A DNA stretch of 64,000 nt from Ancylobacter sp. SL191 (GTDB lineage Bacteria > Pseudomonadota > Alphaproteobacteria > Rhizobiales > Xanthobacteraceae). The notes beneath the pieces are model-generated. The model saw nothing but the letters and a program-made list of their open reading frames with translations, was not told the DNA's origin and searched no databases. Shown in pieces: positions 24,350-33,622 of this stretch. The stretch is from positions 2,269,001-2,333,000 of the forward strand of contig NZ_CP113056.1 of NCBI RefSeq assembly GCF_026625645.1. Reading direction: 5' to 3'. Made by a program: the position numbers and the translations under genes. Within the stretch, counting starts at the first letter, position 1. The number at the start of each line of letters is the position of its first letter.

Positions 24350-25363
24350 ATGACCATCACTTTCGATCGTCGTCAGATTCTCGTCGGCGCGGGCGCCCTT
24401 GCGGCGCTGGGGCCAAGCCTCGCGCTCCCGCGCGCCCAGGCCGCCGACGGTTTCCCCGCCAAGAACATGCAGGTGCTGATCCCGACCGGGGAGGGCGGCG
24501 GCGTCGATCAGGCGGCACGCGCCTTCAACCGCATCTGGAGCAAATATCTCGGCGCCAATTTCGAGTATTCCTACTTTCCGGGCGCCTCCGGGCAAGTGGG
24601 GTACGAGGTGTTCGTCGCCAAGCGCGAGCCGGATGCTTACAATATTCTCTTCGGGAATATCGGACCGGAAATGATCATGTACGCGACCCAGAAGGTCAAG
24701 TACAAGTACCCGGAAGATTTCACCTATATCGGCAGCATGGATGTCGATGATTCGGTGATTTGGGTTGCTGGCAACAGCAAGTTCAAGACCATTGGCGATC
24801 TGGTCGAGGAGGGCAAGAAGCGCGAGATCACCCTTTCCACCAGCCGCCTGCCGCACCCGTCCACCATCGGCGCGCTGGCGCTGGCGGAGGCCACCGGCAT
24901 GAAGGTGCGCATGATCCCCTATGGCGGCGGCGGACCGGCCCGCTCGGCGGCGATCACCGGCGAGGTGGATGGCTGCGCGACCTTCCTGTCCTCCTCGCTC
25001 GGGCTCGGCGATCAGGCGCGCTTCCTCACCGTGTTCAACGAGACCAACCGGACGCCGGAGCTGACCAATAATGCCCCGCCGGTGAACCAGGCGCTCGGCA
25101 CCAAGATTCCCCCGCTCTCCGGCCAGCGCGCCATCGCCATCCACACCAAGGCGGTCGAGGCCTATCCCGACCGGGTGAAGAAGCTCTCCGACACCTTCAA
25201 GCAGGTCTTCGCCGATCCCGACTACAAGACGGTCGCCGAAAAGGCCGGCACGCCCTGGGAGTTCATCCAATACGGCGACGCGGCCTCCTGCCAGGAATCG
25301 GCCAAGGAGTTCGTGGAACTCGCCGAGCGCTTCCGCCCGCTGCTCACCGCCTCGAAGGGCTGA
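24350..25363 (+). CDS. tctC: Tripartite tricarboxylate transporter binding protein TctC (Bug family)
   Basis: A periplasmic extracytoplasmic receptor of 337 residues. The N-terminus DRRQILVGAGALAALG with the AQA cleavage site looks Tat- or Sec-exported. Bug-family landmarks are LIPTGEGGGVDQAARAFNRIW (ligand loop), FPGASGQVGYEVF, TYIGSMDVDDSVIWV and PYGGGGPARSAAITGEVDG. ATG 24350 has GGGAGGAAG just upstream. It captures a small carboxylate or related solute and passes it to the TctAB membrane pair. The true ligand cannot be read from the sequence; Bug proteins bind many different carboxylated or amide compounds. Confidence 0.9.
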   Translation: MTITFDRRQILVGAGALAALGPSLALPRAQAADGFPAKNMQVLIPTGEGGGVDQAARAFNRIWSKYLGANFEYSYFPGASGQVGYEVFVAKREPDAYNILFGNIGPEMIMYATQKVKYKYPEDFTYIGSMDVDDSVIWVAGNSKFKTIGDLVEEGKKREITLSTSRLPHPSTIGALALAEATGMKVRMIPYGGGGPARSAAITGEVDGCATFLSSSLGLGDQARFLTVFNETNRTPELTNNAPPVNQALGTKIPPLSGQRAIAIHTKAVEAYPDRVKKLSDTFKQVFADPDYKTVAEKAGTPWEFIQYGDAASCQESAKEFVELAERFRPLLTASKG

Positions 25364-25423
25364 GCCGGCGCGCGCCGCGTGCGGGGGCCTTGCGGCCCCG
25401 TGGCCGCATTGCTGCGGCGTCCT

Positions 25424-25445
25424 GCCCGGCGGGTCCGGGCTTTTT
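25424..25445 (+). terminator. Intercistronic terminator-like hairpin between tctC and tctB
   Basis: GCCCGG-CGGGT-CCGGGC followed by TTTTT: six-base-pair stem, five-base loop and T tract, ending 25 bases before the tctB start. A GC-rich inverted repeat GGGGCC/GGCCCC just upstream may add to it. It probably lowers read-through so that the binding protein is made in excess over the permeases. Confidence 0.65.
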
Positions 25446-25470
25446 CCGCATCACCGCGCAGGACATCGCC

Positions 25471-25974
25471 ATGCATGAGAACCGTGACGGCAAGGTCGCG
25501 ACCGGTGCCGACTGGATCATCCCCGGCCTCGGCGCCGCCTTTGCCACCTATTACCTCTATTCGATCAAGGATCTCGACTGGGAGGCCAAGGTCTCCGGCG
25601 TGTTCTGCGCCGTGGTGCTGTTCCTGCTTATCGGTATCTTCACCCTGCGCACGCTGATCGGGCTGGCGCGCGGCACGCATTATGTCGAGTGGCGCAGCCT
25701 GTGGGAGACGCGCCAGCTCGCCATCATCCGTGGCGCCCTGTTCGCCCTGACCGTTGCTTCGGTGGCGATCATCCCCTGGGCGGGCTTCACCATCTCCACC
25801 TTCCTGTTCCTGTTCTTCGCCTTCCTCTGGCTGCAGCGCATGAGCGCGCGCAATGCCGCGATTACCGCCGGCGCGCTCGCGCTCGGCGGCTACATCCTCT
25901 TCATCCTGATCCTGCGCACCGCGTTTCCGACCGGCCCCTTCGAGCGCCTTGTCGCGGCGCTGACCGGCCTGTGA
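25471..25974 (+). CDS. tctB: Tripartite tricarboxylate transporter small permease TctB
   Basis: A 167-residue membrane protein with four hydrophobic segments (ADWIIPGLGAAFATYYLYSI, VSGVFCAVVLFLLIGIFTL, ALTVASVAIIPWAGFTIST and AGALALGGYILFILILRTAF), the normal TctB layout. ATG 25471 has AGGA upstream; a longer frame through the terminator is rejected. The sequence is poorly conserved in this family, and identification rests on size, topology and place between tctC and tctA. It forms the membrane transporter with TctA. Confidence 0.85.
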   Translation: MHENRDGKVATGADWIIPGLGAAFATYYLYSIKDLDWEAKVSGVFCAVVLFLLIGIFTLRTLIGLARGTHYVEWRSLWETRQLAIIRGALFALTVASVAIIPWAGFTISTFLFLFFAFLWLQRMSARNAAITAGALALGGYILFILILRTAFPTGPFERLVAALTGL

Positions 25975-25993
25975 GCCGCCCGAGGGGGCCGTC

Positions 25994-27511
25994 ATGAATC
26001 TCAGCTTCAGCCTGCTCGCCGACCAGTTCCTGCTGAATTTCAGCTATCTCTGGCTGATCGTCATCGCGACGACCATCGGCATCATCATCGGCGCCATGCC
26101 GGGCTTCGGCTCGGCCAACACCATCATCATGCTGCTGCCCTTCACCCTGGCGGTGGATGTGGACGTCGCGATGATCTTCATGGTGTCGCTGTTCGTCGCC
26201 TCGCATATGGGCGGCGGCATCACCTCGATCCTGCTCAACATTCCCGGCAATGGCGGATCGGCGGCGACCTGCCTCGACGGCTATCCCATGGCCAAGAAGG
26301 GGCTCGGCCAGCAGGCGCTGGTGCTCTCCTTCGTCGCCTCGACGGTGGGCGGCATGGTCACCGCGCTGCTGTCGATCTTCCTGCTGCCCTACATCGCGCG
26401 CCTCGCCTACTACATGCACAGCGTCGAGATGGTGGTGATCCTCCTGTTCGGCATCACGCTGATCGCCTCGGTCGCCTCGGACAACATGCTGAAGGGCCTG
26501 ATCGCCGGCTTCCTCGGCCTGCTGATCGGCGCCATTGGCGCGGATCACATCTACTCCACGCCGCGCGGCACCTTCGGCTTCATCGAGCTCTATGACGGCG
26601 TGCCGCTGATCGCGGTGCTGATCGGCGTCTTCGCCATCTCCGAGGCGCTGATCATGATGGAGCAGAGCTCCGTGCTCAGCGAAACCGGCATGCAGATGAT
26701 GAAGCAGTCGGGCTGGAAGGAGACCTGGGAAGGCGTGGTCATGTCGTTCCAGCGCACCTGGCACATGATCTGGACCGGCATCATCGGCCTCATCATCGGC
26801 ATCGTGCCGGGCGCGGGCGCCTCCATCGCGGCCTTCGTCGCCTATCAGCAGTCGCGGCTTTATTCCAAGACGCCGGAGAAATACGGCACCGGCATTCCCG
26901 AGGGCGTCATCGCCCCGGAATCGGCGAATAATGGCTGCGCCTCGGGCGACCTCATCCCGCTGCTTGTCATCGGCGTGCCCGGCGGCACGACGGCGGCGGT
27001 GATGCTGATCGTGATGACCTATCACGGCGTGCAACTCGGGCCGCGCCTGTTCATCCAGAACCCCGGCCTCGGCTATGGCGTGTTCATCACCATGCTGGTC
27101 GCCTATGCGGTGATGCTGTTCACCACCCTGCCGCTGACCCGCTGGGTCTCCAAGCTGGTGATGATCCCGACCCCGGTGCTGGCGCCGATCATCATCGCCT
27201 TCACCCTCGTCGGCGCCTTCGCCCCGCGCGCCTATATGTTCGACCTGTGGCTCACGCTGCTATTCGGCGCCGTCGGCTATGTCTGCCGCAAGACCGGCTT
27301 CAACGTCGTCGCGCTGCTGATCGGCGTGATCCTCGGGCCGATGCTGGAGGCCAACGTGATGCGGGCGCTGCGCATCAGCGGCAACGACCCGTGGGTGTTC
27401 TTCTCCTCGCCGGTCGGCAACATCCTGTGGGCGGCGCTCGCCATCTCCCTCGCCATCCCCTCCATCGTGCAGTGGCGGCGCAACCGCGCCACCCGCATCG
27501 CCGCCGCGTGA
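25994..27511 (+). CDS. tctA: Tripartite tricarboxylate transporter large permease TctA
   Basis: A 505-residue, about 12-segment membrane protein. The family signature is present near residue 35 (GAMPGFGSANTIIMLLPFT) and repeated in the second half (IVPGAGASIAAFVAYQQSR), reflecting the internal duplication of TctA. Further conserved parts are HMGGGITSILLNIPGNGGS, GVIAPESANNGCASGDLIPLL and GVPGGTTAAVML. The gene starts 19 bases after tctB. It uses a cation gradient to import the solute presented by TctC. This is one of the best-conserved genes of the cluster. Confidence 0.95.
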   Translation: MNLSFSLLADQFLLNFSYLWLIVIATTIGIIIGAMPGFGSANTIIMLLPFTLAVDVDVAMIFMVSLFVASHMGGGITSILLNIPGNGGSAATCLDGYPMAKKGLGQQALVLSFVASTVGGMVTALLSIFLLPYIARLAYYMHSVEMVVILLFGITLIASVASDNMLKGLIAGFLGLLIGAIGADHIYSTPRGTFGFIELYDGVPLIAVLIGVFAISEALIMMEQSSVLSETGMQMMKQSGWKETWEGVVMSFQRTWHMIWTGIIGLIIGIVPGAGASIAAFVAYQQSRLYSKTPEKYGTGIPEGVIAPESANNGCASGDLIPLLVIGVPGGTTAAVMLIVMTYHGVQLGPRLFIQNPGLGYGVFITMLVAYAVMLFTTLPLTRWVSKLVMIPTPVLAPIIIAFTLVGAFAPRAYMFDLWLTLLFGAVGYVCRKTGFNVVALLIGVILGPMLEANVMRALRISGNDPWVFFSSPVGNILWAALAISLAIPSIVQWRRNRATRIAAA

Positions 27512-27521
27512 GGGCCGGCCG

Positions 27522-28808
27522 ATGACCGTGCGCATGCCCGCGACGCCGCTTGCCAGCGCCAATATCCGCCCTCTCGCCCGGCTCGACCTGCCGGGCGGGG
27601 GCGAGGTGACGATCAAGGATGGCTACGCCTTCATCGGCCACATGTCGCCGCCCGATGGCACGACCATTCTCGACATACGCGACCCCTCCGCGCCGCGCAT
27701 CGTCGCCCGGCTGGCGCCGCCGGACCCGTTCTCCCACACCCATAAGGTGAAGGTGGCGGGCGATCTGATGATCACCAATGTCGAGCGGCAGCGCCGGCAT
27801 TTCTACCGCAAGGGTGAACGGCTGGAGGCCGCCGCGGCGGAGCTGGCGGCCCGCCTCGGCCACGCGCCCTCGGAAGCGGAGCTGGCGGCCGCGCTGGGCG
27901 TGGCGCCGGCCGACATGCCGGAGCTGCGCGCCGGGCTCGCGCGCGGCTATGAGGCCGGCGGCTTCCGCGTGTGGGACATCGCCGACCCCGCCGAACCGCG
28001 CCTGCTCGCCTCTGTGAAGACCGGCGGCATCGGCGTCCACCGCTTCGACATGGACGAGCGCTACGCCTACATTTCCACGGAGATGGAGGGTTATGTCGGC
28101 AACATTCTCGTCATCTACGACCTTGCCGATCCCACCCGCCCGCGTGAGGTCTCCCGCTGGCACATGCCCGGCCAGCATGTCGCGGCGGGCGAGACGCCCA
28201 GCTGGCCCGGCCAGCGCCACCGCCTGCACCACGCGCTGCGCGTCGGCGACATAATGTGGGCGTCGTGCTGGTATGCCGGCGCTTTCACCATCGACGTGTC
28301 CGACATCACGCGGCCGCGCACGCTGGGCAGTTACAATTACCACCCGCCCTTTCCCGAGCCGACGCACACGCTGTTCCGTCTCGCCGCGCCGATCGCCGGG
28401 CGGGACATCGCGCTGATGATCGACGAGGAGCATGATCATACCCCCGGCCAGCCGCATGCCTTCCTCTGGGTGATGGATGCGTCCGACCCCGCGGCGCTTC
28501 AGCCGATCTCGACCTTCCACGTGGCGGAAAGCGCTTCGCCCTATGCGCGGGCCGGCGGGCGCTTCGGCGCGCACCAGTTCCAGGAGCGGCAGGTCGGCAG
28601 TCTCGTCTTTGCGAGCTGGTTTGCCGGCGGGCTGCGGGTGATCGACCTCGCCAATCCCGAAGAGCCACGCGAGGCCGGCCATTTCATCCCCGCGCCGGCG
28701 GCCGGTCACAAGGCGCCGCAGAGCAACGACGTCGATGTCGATCCGCGCGGCATTGTCGCCCTGCTCGACCGCGACCGGGGGCTCGACCTTCTCGCCTTCG
28801 AGGACTGA
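27522..28808 (+). CDS. LVIVD-type beta-propeller protein with helical insertion, unknown function
   Basis: A 428-residue soluble protein made of beta-propeller repeats of the LVIVD type, recognisable by recurring phrases such as TTILDIRDPSAPRIV, FRVWDIADPAEPRLL, ILVIYDLADPTRPREV, FTIDVSDITRPRTL and LRVIDLANPEEPREA. Several histidines sit at equivalent places (His72/74, 173, 236/237, 304/306, 351), suggesting a metal centre on the propeller axis; this is inference. Residues about 100-140 are a helical insert resembling sigma-70 region 3. No signal peptide. It starts 11 bases after tctA, so it may process the imported compound. Function unknown. Confidence 0.72.
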   Translation: MTVRMPATPLASANIRPLARLDLPGGGEVTIKDGYAFIGHMSPPDGTTILDIRDPSAPRIVARLAPPDPFSHTHKVKVAGDLMITNVERQRRHFYRKGERLEAAAAELAARLGHAPSEAELAAALGVAPADMPELRAGLARGYEAGGFRVWDIADPAEPRLLASVKTGGIGVHRFDMDERYAYISTEMEGYVGNILVIYDLADPTRPREVSRWHMPGQHVAAGETPSWPGQRHRLHHALRVGDIMWASCWYAGAFTIDVSDITRPRTLGSYNYHPPFPEPTHTLFRLAAPIAGRDIALMIDEEHDHTPGQPHAFLWVMDASDPAALQPISTFHVAESASPYARAGGRFGAHQFQERQVGSLVFASWFAGGLRVIDLANPEEPREAGHFIPAPAAGHKAPQSNDVDVDPRGIVALLDRDRGLDLLAFED

Positions 28809-28813
28809 GCGCC

Positions 28814-29071
28814 ATGTGCACGGACTGTTTCGACGAGGATGAGGACGATAGCGGGATCGCGCCGGAGGAGATCACCCGCCTCGCCCGCCATATCGAGGCA
28901 GAGATGAGCGGGCCACCGCTGACGCCCCGCATCTGGGCGGTCTATCTCGGAGAGGCAAGCGGCGCGCTGGACTGGAAGAGCCTCGAGCGCATCGGTCGCG
29001 CCCTGGAAGGCGCCCGGCTGGTTGCGGCGATTGCCCATATGCCACGCCCGACCGAAGGTCGCGGGCGGTGA
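28814..29071 (+). CDS. Small acidic hypothetical protein at the end of the tct operon
   Basis: An 85-residue protein beginning MCTDCFDEDEDDSGIAPEE, with a CxxC pair followed by a very acidic stretch, then two predicted helices (EITRLARHIEAEMSG, DWKSLERIGRALEGARLVAAI). It starts five bases after the beta-propeller gene and is very probably cotranscribed. The codon pattern is like its neighbours. The family is not recognised. The N-terminal CxxC could bind metal or serve redox chemistry, but nothing else supports that. Confidence 0.6.
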   Translation: MCTDCFDEDEDDSGIAPEEITRLARHIEAEMSGPPLTPRIWAVYLGEASGALDWKSLERIGRALEGARLVAAIAHMPRPTEGRGR

Positions 29072-29180
29072 GAACGCTGGCCTCCCGATGCGCAGCCTCT
29101 GAGCGACGTCGTCCCTCAAGCGCTCCGTTACGGGAGGTGACAGTACGTATCTGATGGTATCCAATAACGGCGCAACGTTG

Positions 29181-29195
29181 CGACGCGCAGCGTCG
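29181..29195. repeat. Short inverted repeat before the autotransporter gene
   Basis: CGACGC-GCA-GCGTCG in the 222-base gap between 29072 and 29293. It may be a regulatory site or a chance GC palindrome. No convincing promoter was found in the gap. Confidence 0.3.
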
Positions 29196-29293
29196 TGCCA
29201 AGGGGCCGTGGGGGATTGAGAGTGTCGCGTCGGCAGCCGGCCGGCGGGCCGCTGTCCTGTCCGTAAGTGCCCCGAGCGGAGGGGAGCGGCGGG

Positions 29294-32200
29294 GTGGCCT
29301 ATCGGAACGCGGGTTTGCGAATGCGCGGGCGCGGCGCGTTTGCGAGCGGTGTGTCGGCGCTGGCGCTTTTCATGGCCGGTGGGCTGGAGCCCGCGTGGGG
29401 CCAAAGTTGGTCGAATTACGACGCCTACACCCAATCCTACACCATCAATTACGCGCCGGGCTCCGGGGTCAGTGACGGCGCGTTGCGCGTCAATGTCGAG
29501 GTTGCCGGCAATCCGCTGACCGTTCAGCTCGATACCGGCTCGCGGGGCTTCTGGATCAACCAGCGTTATGCGCCGGCGGACGTGACCTCCGGCGTGCCCG
29601 GCTACATCTTCTATTGGAGCAGCGGCATCGCCCATAAAGGCTATTGGGCGCCGCTGGAGGTGACCTTTACCGATGCGGTGGCCAGCGGCGGGGCCAGCGT
29701 CACGGCGACGGCCACCGTGCCGGTGCTCATCGTCACCGAGGCGGTCTGTCTGCCCGGCAACTGGCCGAATGCCTGCAACCCCAACGTGCCTCTCACCATC
29801 GGCGACGGCTTCATGGGCATCGGCTTCGACCGCACCGGCCACGGCACCGGCTACGGCACCGATGTCATCGACCCGTCGGGGCCAGGAACCAGCGACAATC
29901 TGCAGATCGTCAATCCTTTCCTCAACCTCTCGGACATGACGGCCGGCACGATGCGTTCGGGCTACATCCTGTCCGAACAGGGGATCACGCTCGGCCTGAC
30001 GCCGAGCAACACCGCCAATGGCTATCAGGGCAGTTCCTCGCCCTATGCCTATGCCCAGCTCGTGCCGACCGGCACGCCATCGGTTGCCGGCGCGCCACCG
30101 GACTGGCAGGTGATGAGCGGTTCGGTGGTCATTCAGGGCCAGACCTATGAGAGCCAGCAGGCGGTGGTGGATATCGGCATCACCAATATGCTGCTCACCA
30201 CCGACGCGTCGTCCTTGCCGGGTGAGGTGACGGAGGACGGGCAGCTTTATCTGTCGAGTGCCACCGGCACTCTGCAGGTCAATCTGCTCGGCGTGCCCGG
30301 ACTGGTCGGCTACAGCTTCCACGTGCCGGATCCGCCCGCTGGTGGTGGCCTTCCACCGGGCCACAGCTCGGTGACGCCCTCCAATGTCGCGCTCTCCCCG
30401 GCGCAGGATGTGTGGTGGACCGGGGAGGCCCCGGCGACGCTGGTCAATACCGGCATCTACGCGCTCAACGCCTTCAACTACCTCTACGACGCCGATGGCG
30501 GCTATATCGGGCTTCAGCTCAATGGCTCGGCGCAGACGTCCAGCGCCTTTTTCCAGCCGGTGATCTCGGCCATCGGTACGCTGTCGCTGGCCAACGCGTT
30601 CTACACCGACCTGCCGGTCTATCTGCGTGGCGATAGCACCGTGGATACCAGCACCACGGCTATGTTCGCCGGCGACTTCACCGGGCCGGGCGGCCTGACC
30701 ATCACCGGCGGCGGCGTGGTGACGCTGGCGGGAGCCGCGACCCATGACGGCGGCACCGAGGTCGCGGCGGGCACGCTGGTCATCACCGGAGCGCTGGCGG
30801 GTGACGTCTATGTCGATGCCGGGGCCACTTTCAGCAATAGCGGCAACTATGTCGGCTCTCTCGCCACCAGCGGGACCGTGACGAACACTGGCAACATGGT
30901 GGCGGGCGTCGCCGTGCTGCCGGGTGGCCTCTTCACCAATGATGGCACGCTGCTCGGCGCGGTGATGAATGTCGGCACGGTGGAGAACGCGGGCATTCTC
31001 GCCGGTGATGTCGCCAATAATGGCAGCTTCATCAATGATGGCGTTGTTTCCGGCACCCTGTTCAACAATGGAACCCTGTCCGGCAACGGCACGGTCGGCA
31101 CGCTCAACGTGCTCGCCGGTGGCGTCGTGGCACCCGGACATTCCATCGGCACGGTGACGGTGACGGGCGATCTTCTGCTCGAACCCGGGGCGATCTATGT
31201 GGCCGAGCTTGGGGCGCCTGGCCAGAGCGATCTCATCACCGTGGGAGGCACCGCGACGATCACGGGCGCGGTGCTCGAGCTGCTGCCGGATGCGAGCTTC
31301 GCCCCCGCACTCGGCGCAAGCTACACCGTGCTGGAGGCGAGCGGCGGGATCACCGGCAGCTTCACTCTGGGCTCGTCCGTCACCGCCCTGATGGGCACCG
31401 CCAGCTCGGCGCTGCCTTTCCTGACGCCGGCCTTCTCAAGCGCCAGTGACGGGGTCGCCTTCGAACTCGTGCGCAGTGCCGTGCCCTTCGCGGCGCTGGC
31501 GCAGACGCCAAACCAGCGGGCGGTGGCGGCTGCAGCCGATACGTTACCGACCAGCGATCCGCTAGCCGCGCAGATCATCGCGCTGTTCGGCAGCGACGTG
31601 CCGGCGGTGATGAACAGCCTGTCGGGCGAGGCCTATGCGTCCGCCCAGAGCGTGCTGCTCGACCAGGCGAGCTATGTGCGCAGCGCCATCCAGAGGCGTT
31701 TGCGGCAGGCGGAGGCGGGGGCGCAGGCCGACGGGCCGGGGCCGCAGCTCGCCACGCTGATGGGGCTCACCCTGTGGGCGGAAGCCTTTGGCGGGCTTGG
31801 TGATTTCGATGGATCGACCGGCGTGTCCGGCGTCGACAGTACCATCGGCGGCTTCACCGGCGGCGCCGATGCCGACTGGGGTGGCTGGCGTACCGGCCTT
31901 GCGGTCGGCTATTCCCGCTCGACCTTTGACGATGACGGCGTGGCGTCGTCCGGCAGTTCCGCCAATTACGATATCGGCCTCTATGCCGGCCGGCGGTTTG
32001 AGGTGGCGGGGCCGGGCGAACTGGCGGTCAATCTGGGCGCTGCGTATACGTGGCATGATATTACCATGAGCCGCAGTGCCAGCCTGCCGGCCGGTAGCCA
32101 GGCACTCGGGGCGGATTATGGCGGCTGGACCGGACAAGTGTTCGGCGAGGTGAGCTACCCCATCGCCTATCAATGGGCTGGCCGCGACGCGACGGTCGAG

Positions 32201-32617
32201 CCCTTTGCCGGCCTTGTCTGGCAGCGGCTCTCGACCGAGAGCTTCACCGAAAGCGGCGGTTCGGCGGCGCTGGCGGGCGAGGCGTCGAGCTTCGAGACCG
32301 TGAATTCGGTGCTCGGCCTGCGCGGCTCGGTCCGGTTCACGCCCGGAGGTGGCAAGCCGCCGCTGGTGCTTTCCGCCGGCCTTGGGTGGCAGCATGCCTT
32401 CGGTGACATTATACCGTCGCAGGCTCTGGCCTTCGCCTCGGGCGGCGCCGGCTTCAGCGTGACCGGCGTGCCCTTGGCGCGCGACGCGGCGCTCGTCGAG
32501 CTCGGCCTCGCCACGGCGATGACCGAGAGCGTCGAGATCGGCGTGTCCTATCGCGGCCAGCTCGCCAGCGACGTCACCGACAATGCGGTGAAGGCGACGT
32601 TGCGCTGGGCGTTCTGA
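29294..32617 (+). CDS. Autotransporter with pepsin-like N-terminal passenger domain
   Basis: A 1107-residue type V secreted protein. A signal peptide (GAFASGVSALALFMAGGL ending AWGQ) is followed by a domain of about 390 residues with VQLDTGSRGFWI (Asp80) and VVDIGITNMLLTT (Asp293), which look like the two catalytic motifs of pepsin-type aspartic proteases, the second with Ile in place of Thr. Next come Asn/Gly-rich beta-helix repeats (GTVTNTGNM, GTVENAGIL, GSFINDGVV, GTLFNNGTL) and the PGHSIGTVTV linker. The last 280 residues form the beta-barrel (LWAEAFGGLGDF to LRWAF, ending in Phe). GTG 29294 was chosen because GGAGGGGAG lies seven bases upstream; ATG 29321 is an alternative. Protease activity is a hypothesis. 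Confidence 0.85.
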   Translation: MAYRNAGLRMRGRGAFASGVSALALFMAGGLEPAWGQSWSNYDAYTQSYTINYAPGSGVSDGALRVNVEVAGNPLTVQLDTGSRGFWINQRYAPADVTSGVPGYIFYWSSGIAHKGYWAPLEVTFTDAVASGGASVTATATVPVLIVTEAVCLPGNWPNACNPNVPLTIGDGFMGIGFDRTGHGTGYGTDVIDPSGPGTSDNLQIVNPFLNLSDMTAGTMRSGYILSEQGITLGLTPSNTANGYQGSSSPYAYAQLVPTGTPSVAGAPPDWQVMSGSVVIQGQTYESQQAVVDIGITNMLLTTDASSLPGEVTEDGQLYLSSATGTLQVNLLGVPGLVGYSFHVPDPPAGGGLPPGHSSVTPSNVALSPAQDVWWTGEAPATLVNTGIYALNAFNYLYDADGGYIGLQLNGSAQTSSAFFQPVISAIGTLSLANAFYTDLPVYLRGDSTVDTSTTAMFAGDFTGPGGLTITGGGVVTLAGAATHDGGTEVAAGTLVITGALAGDVYVDAGATFSNSGNYVGSLATSGTVTNTGNMVAGVAVLPGGLFTNDGTLLGAVMNVGTVENAGILAGDVANNGSFINDGVVSGTLFNNGTLSGNGTVGTLNVLAGGVVAPGHSIGTVTVTGDLLLEPGAIYVAELGAPGQSDLITVGGTATITGAVLELLPDASFAPALGASYTVLEASGGITGSFTLGSSVTALMGTASSALPFLTPAFSSASDGVAFELVRSAVPFAALAQTPNQRAVAAAADTLPTSDPLAAQIIALFGSDVPAVMNSLSGEAYASAQSVLLDQASYVRSAIQRRLRQAEAGAQADGPGPQLATLMGLTLWAEAFGGLGDFDGSTGVSGVDSTIGGFTGGADADWGGWRTGLAVGYSRSTFDDDGVASSGSSANYDIGLYAGRRFEVAGPGELAVNLGAAYTWHDITMSRSASLPAGSQALGADYGGWTGQVFGEVSYPIAYQWAGRDATVEPFAGLVWQRLSTESFTESGGSAALAGEASSFETVNSVLGLRGSVRFTPGGGKPPLVLSAGLGWQHAFGDIIPSQALAFASGGAGFSVTGVPLARDAALVELGLATAMTESVEIGVSYRGQLASDVTDNAVKATLRWAF

Positions 32618-32633
32618 GGTAAACGGGCGTCGC

Positions 32634-33536
32634 TCAGTCGTGCGTCTTCAGGAACTGGGAGACGACCGCGAGGCACGCTTCCTTCTCTTCCACATGCGGC
32701 ATGTGGCTCGACTCCGGGAACAGCGTCCAGGCGCAGTTCGGTACGCGCTCGCGGTAGGGACGCACCACTTCCGGTGTCGCCTCGTCATGCGCGCCGGAGA
32801 TCAGCAGCGTCGGCGCCTCAACGAGGTGCAGCCGGTCCTCGATAGTCCAGTCCTTCATCGTGCCGATGACGTGGAATTCCGTCGGCCCGTTCATGTTGCG
32901 GTAGACGGTGTTGTCCTGATCCATCGCCGCGAAGGTGCGCGCGACATCGTCCGGCCAGGGCGTCACGCGGCAGACATGCCGGTCGTAGAACACGCGGGAC
33001 GCGGTAATATATTCCGGGTCGGTCAGCGTGCCCGCCGCCTCGTGCCTCAAGAGCGTTTCCTGCACGTCGGCCGGCAGGTCGCGGCGCAGGCGGTTCGCCT
33101 CAGATACCCAGGTGTGCATGTTGGCGGGCGAATTGGCGACGATGAGCGCCTTCAACCCGGCCGGGCGGCGCACCGCGTGCTCGGCGCCGAGCATCCCGCC
33201 CCAGGACTGGCCGAGAAAGGCGTAGCGGCCGGCAATGCCGAGATGGGCGAGCAGCGCGTCGAGCTCGGCGAGGAACAGATCGACCGTCCAGAAGTCCGGC
33301 CCTTTCTCCGGCAAATGGGTCGATTTGCCATTGCCGAGCTGGTCGTAATGGATGACGGCGCGGCCATCCAGAACGCTGATTCCCTTGAAGGAATCGACAT
33401 AATCATGCGTGCAGCCCGGCCCGCCATGGGCCACCACCAGCGGCAGGGGCCCGCTGCCGAGATCGCCCGTCACGCGGTACCAGGTCTCGTAACCCCGGAA
33501 GGGCATGCGCCCTTCCATGCTCGCCACGGCACTCAT
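32634..33536 (-). CDS. Proline iminopeptidase-like alpha/beta hydrolase, flanking the LuxR solo
   Basis: A 300-residue alpha/beta hydrolase of the Pip (peptidase S33) family. Oxyanion motif HGGPG (37-41), the DQLGNGKS stretch typical of prolyl aminopeptidases, nucleophile Ser111 in GQSWGG, Asp in [10 protein letters not shown] and His in [10 protein letters not shown] are all present. No signal peptide, so it is cytoplasmic. ATG 33536 has AGGAG eight bases before. A much longer open frame upstream runs through the luxR gene and is rejected. It lies in the same direction as luxR, with an 86-base gap holding a conserved regulatory element. The likely substrate is an N-terminal-Pro peptide or amide, possibly the imported signal. 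Confidence 0.9.
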   Translation of the reverse strand: MSAVASMEGRMPFRGYETWYRVTGDLGSGPLPLVVAHGGPGCTHDYVDSFKGISVLDGRAVIHYDQLGNGKSTHLPEKGPDFWTVDLFLAELDALLAHLGIAGRYAFLGQSWGGMLGAEHAVRRPAGLKALIVANSPANMHTWVSEANRLRRDLPADVQETLLRHEAAGTLTDPEYITASRVFYDRHVCRVTPWPDDVARTFAAMDQDNTVYRNMNGPTEFHVIGTMKDWTIEDRLHLVEAPTLLISGAHDEATPEVVRPYRERVPNCAWTLFPESSHMPHVEEKEACLAVVSQFLKTHD

Positions 33537-33600
33537 GCCGATTCTCCTGCGGCTCATCGTTCGATAGCGCAGGAAAATAGAAAGTCGCAGCCGGGCGCGG

Positions 33601-33616
33601 CAGCTATCAGAAGTGA
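33601..33616 (-). promoter_or_regulatory. Candidate lux-type box upstream of the first pip gene
   Basis: On the minus strand TCACTTCTGATAGCTG, identical in all 16 bases to the element at 34432-34447 before the second pip gene and in the same orientation relative to its gene. It lies 64 bases upstream of the start codon (65 in the other case). The surrounding near-palindrome CTATCA-GAAG-TGAGGG (33604-33619) matches the perfect palindrome of the other copy at 14 of 16 positions. Confidence 0.75.
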
Positions 33617-33622
33617 GGGGTT

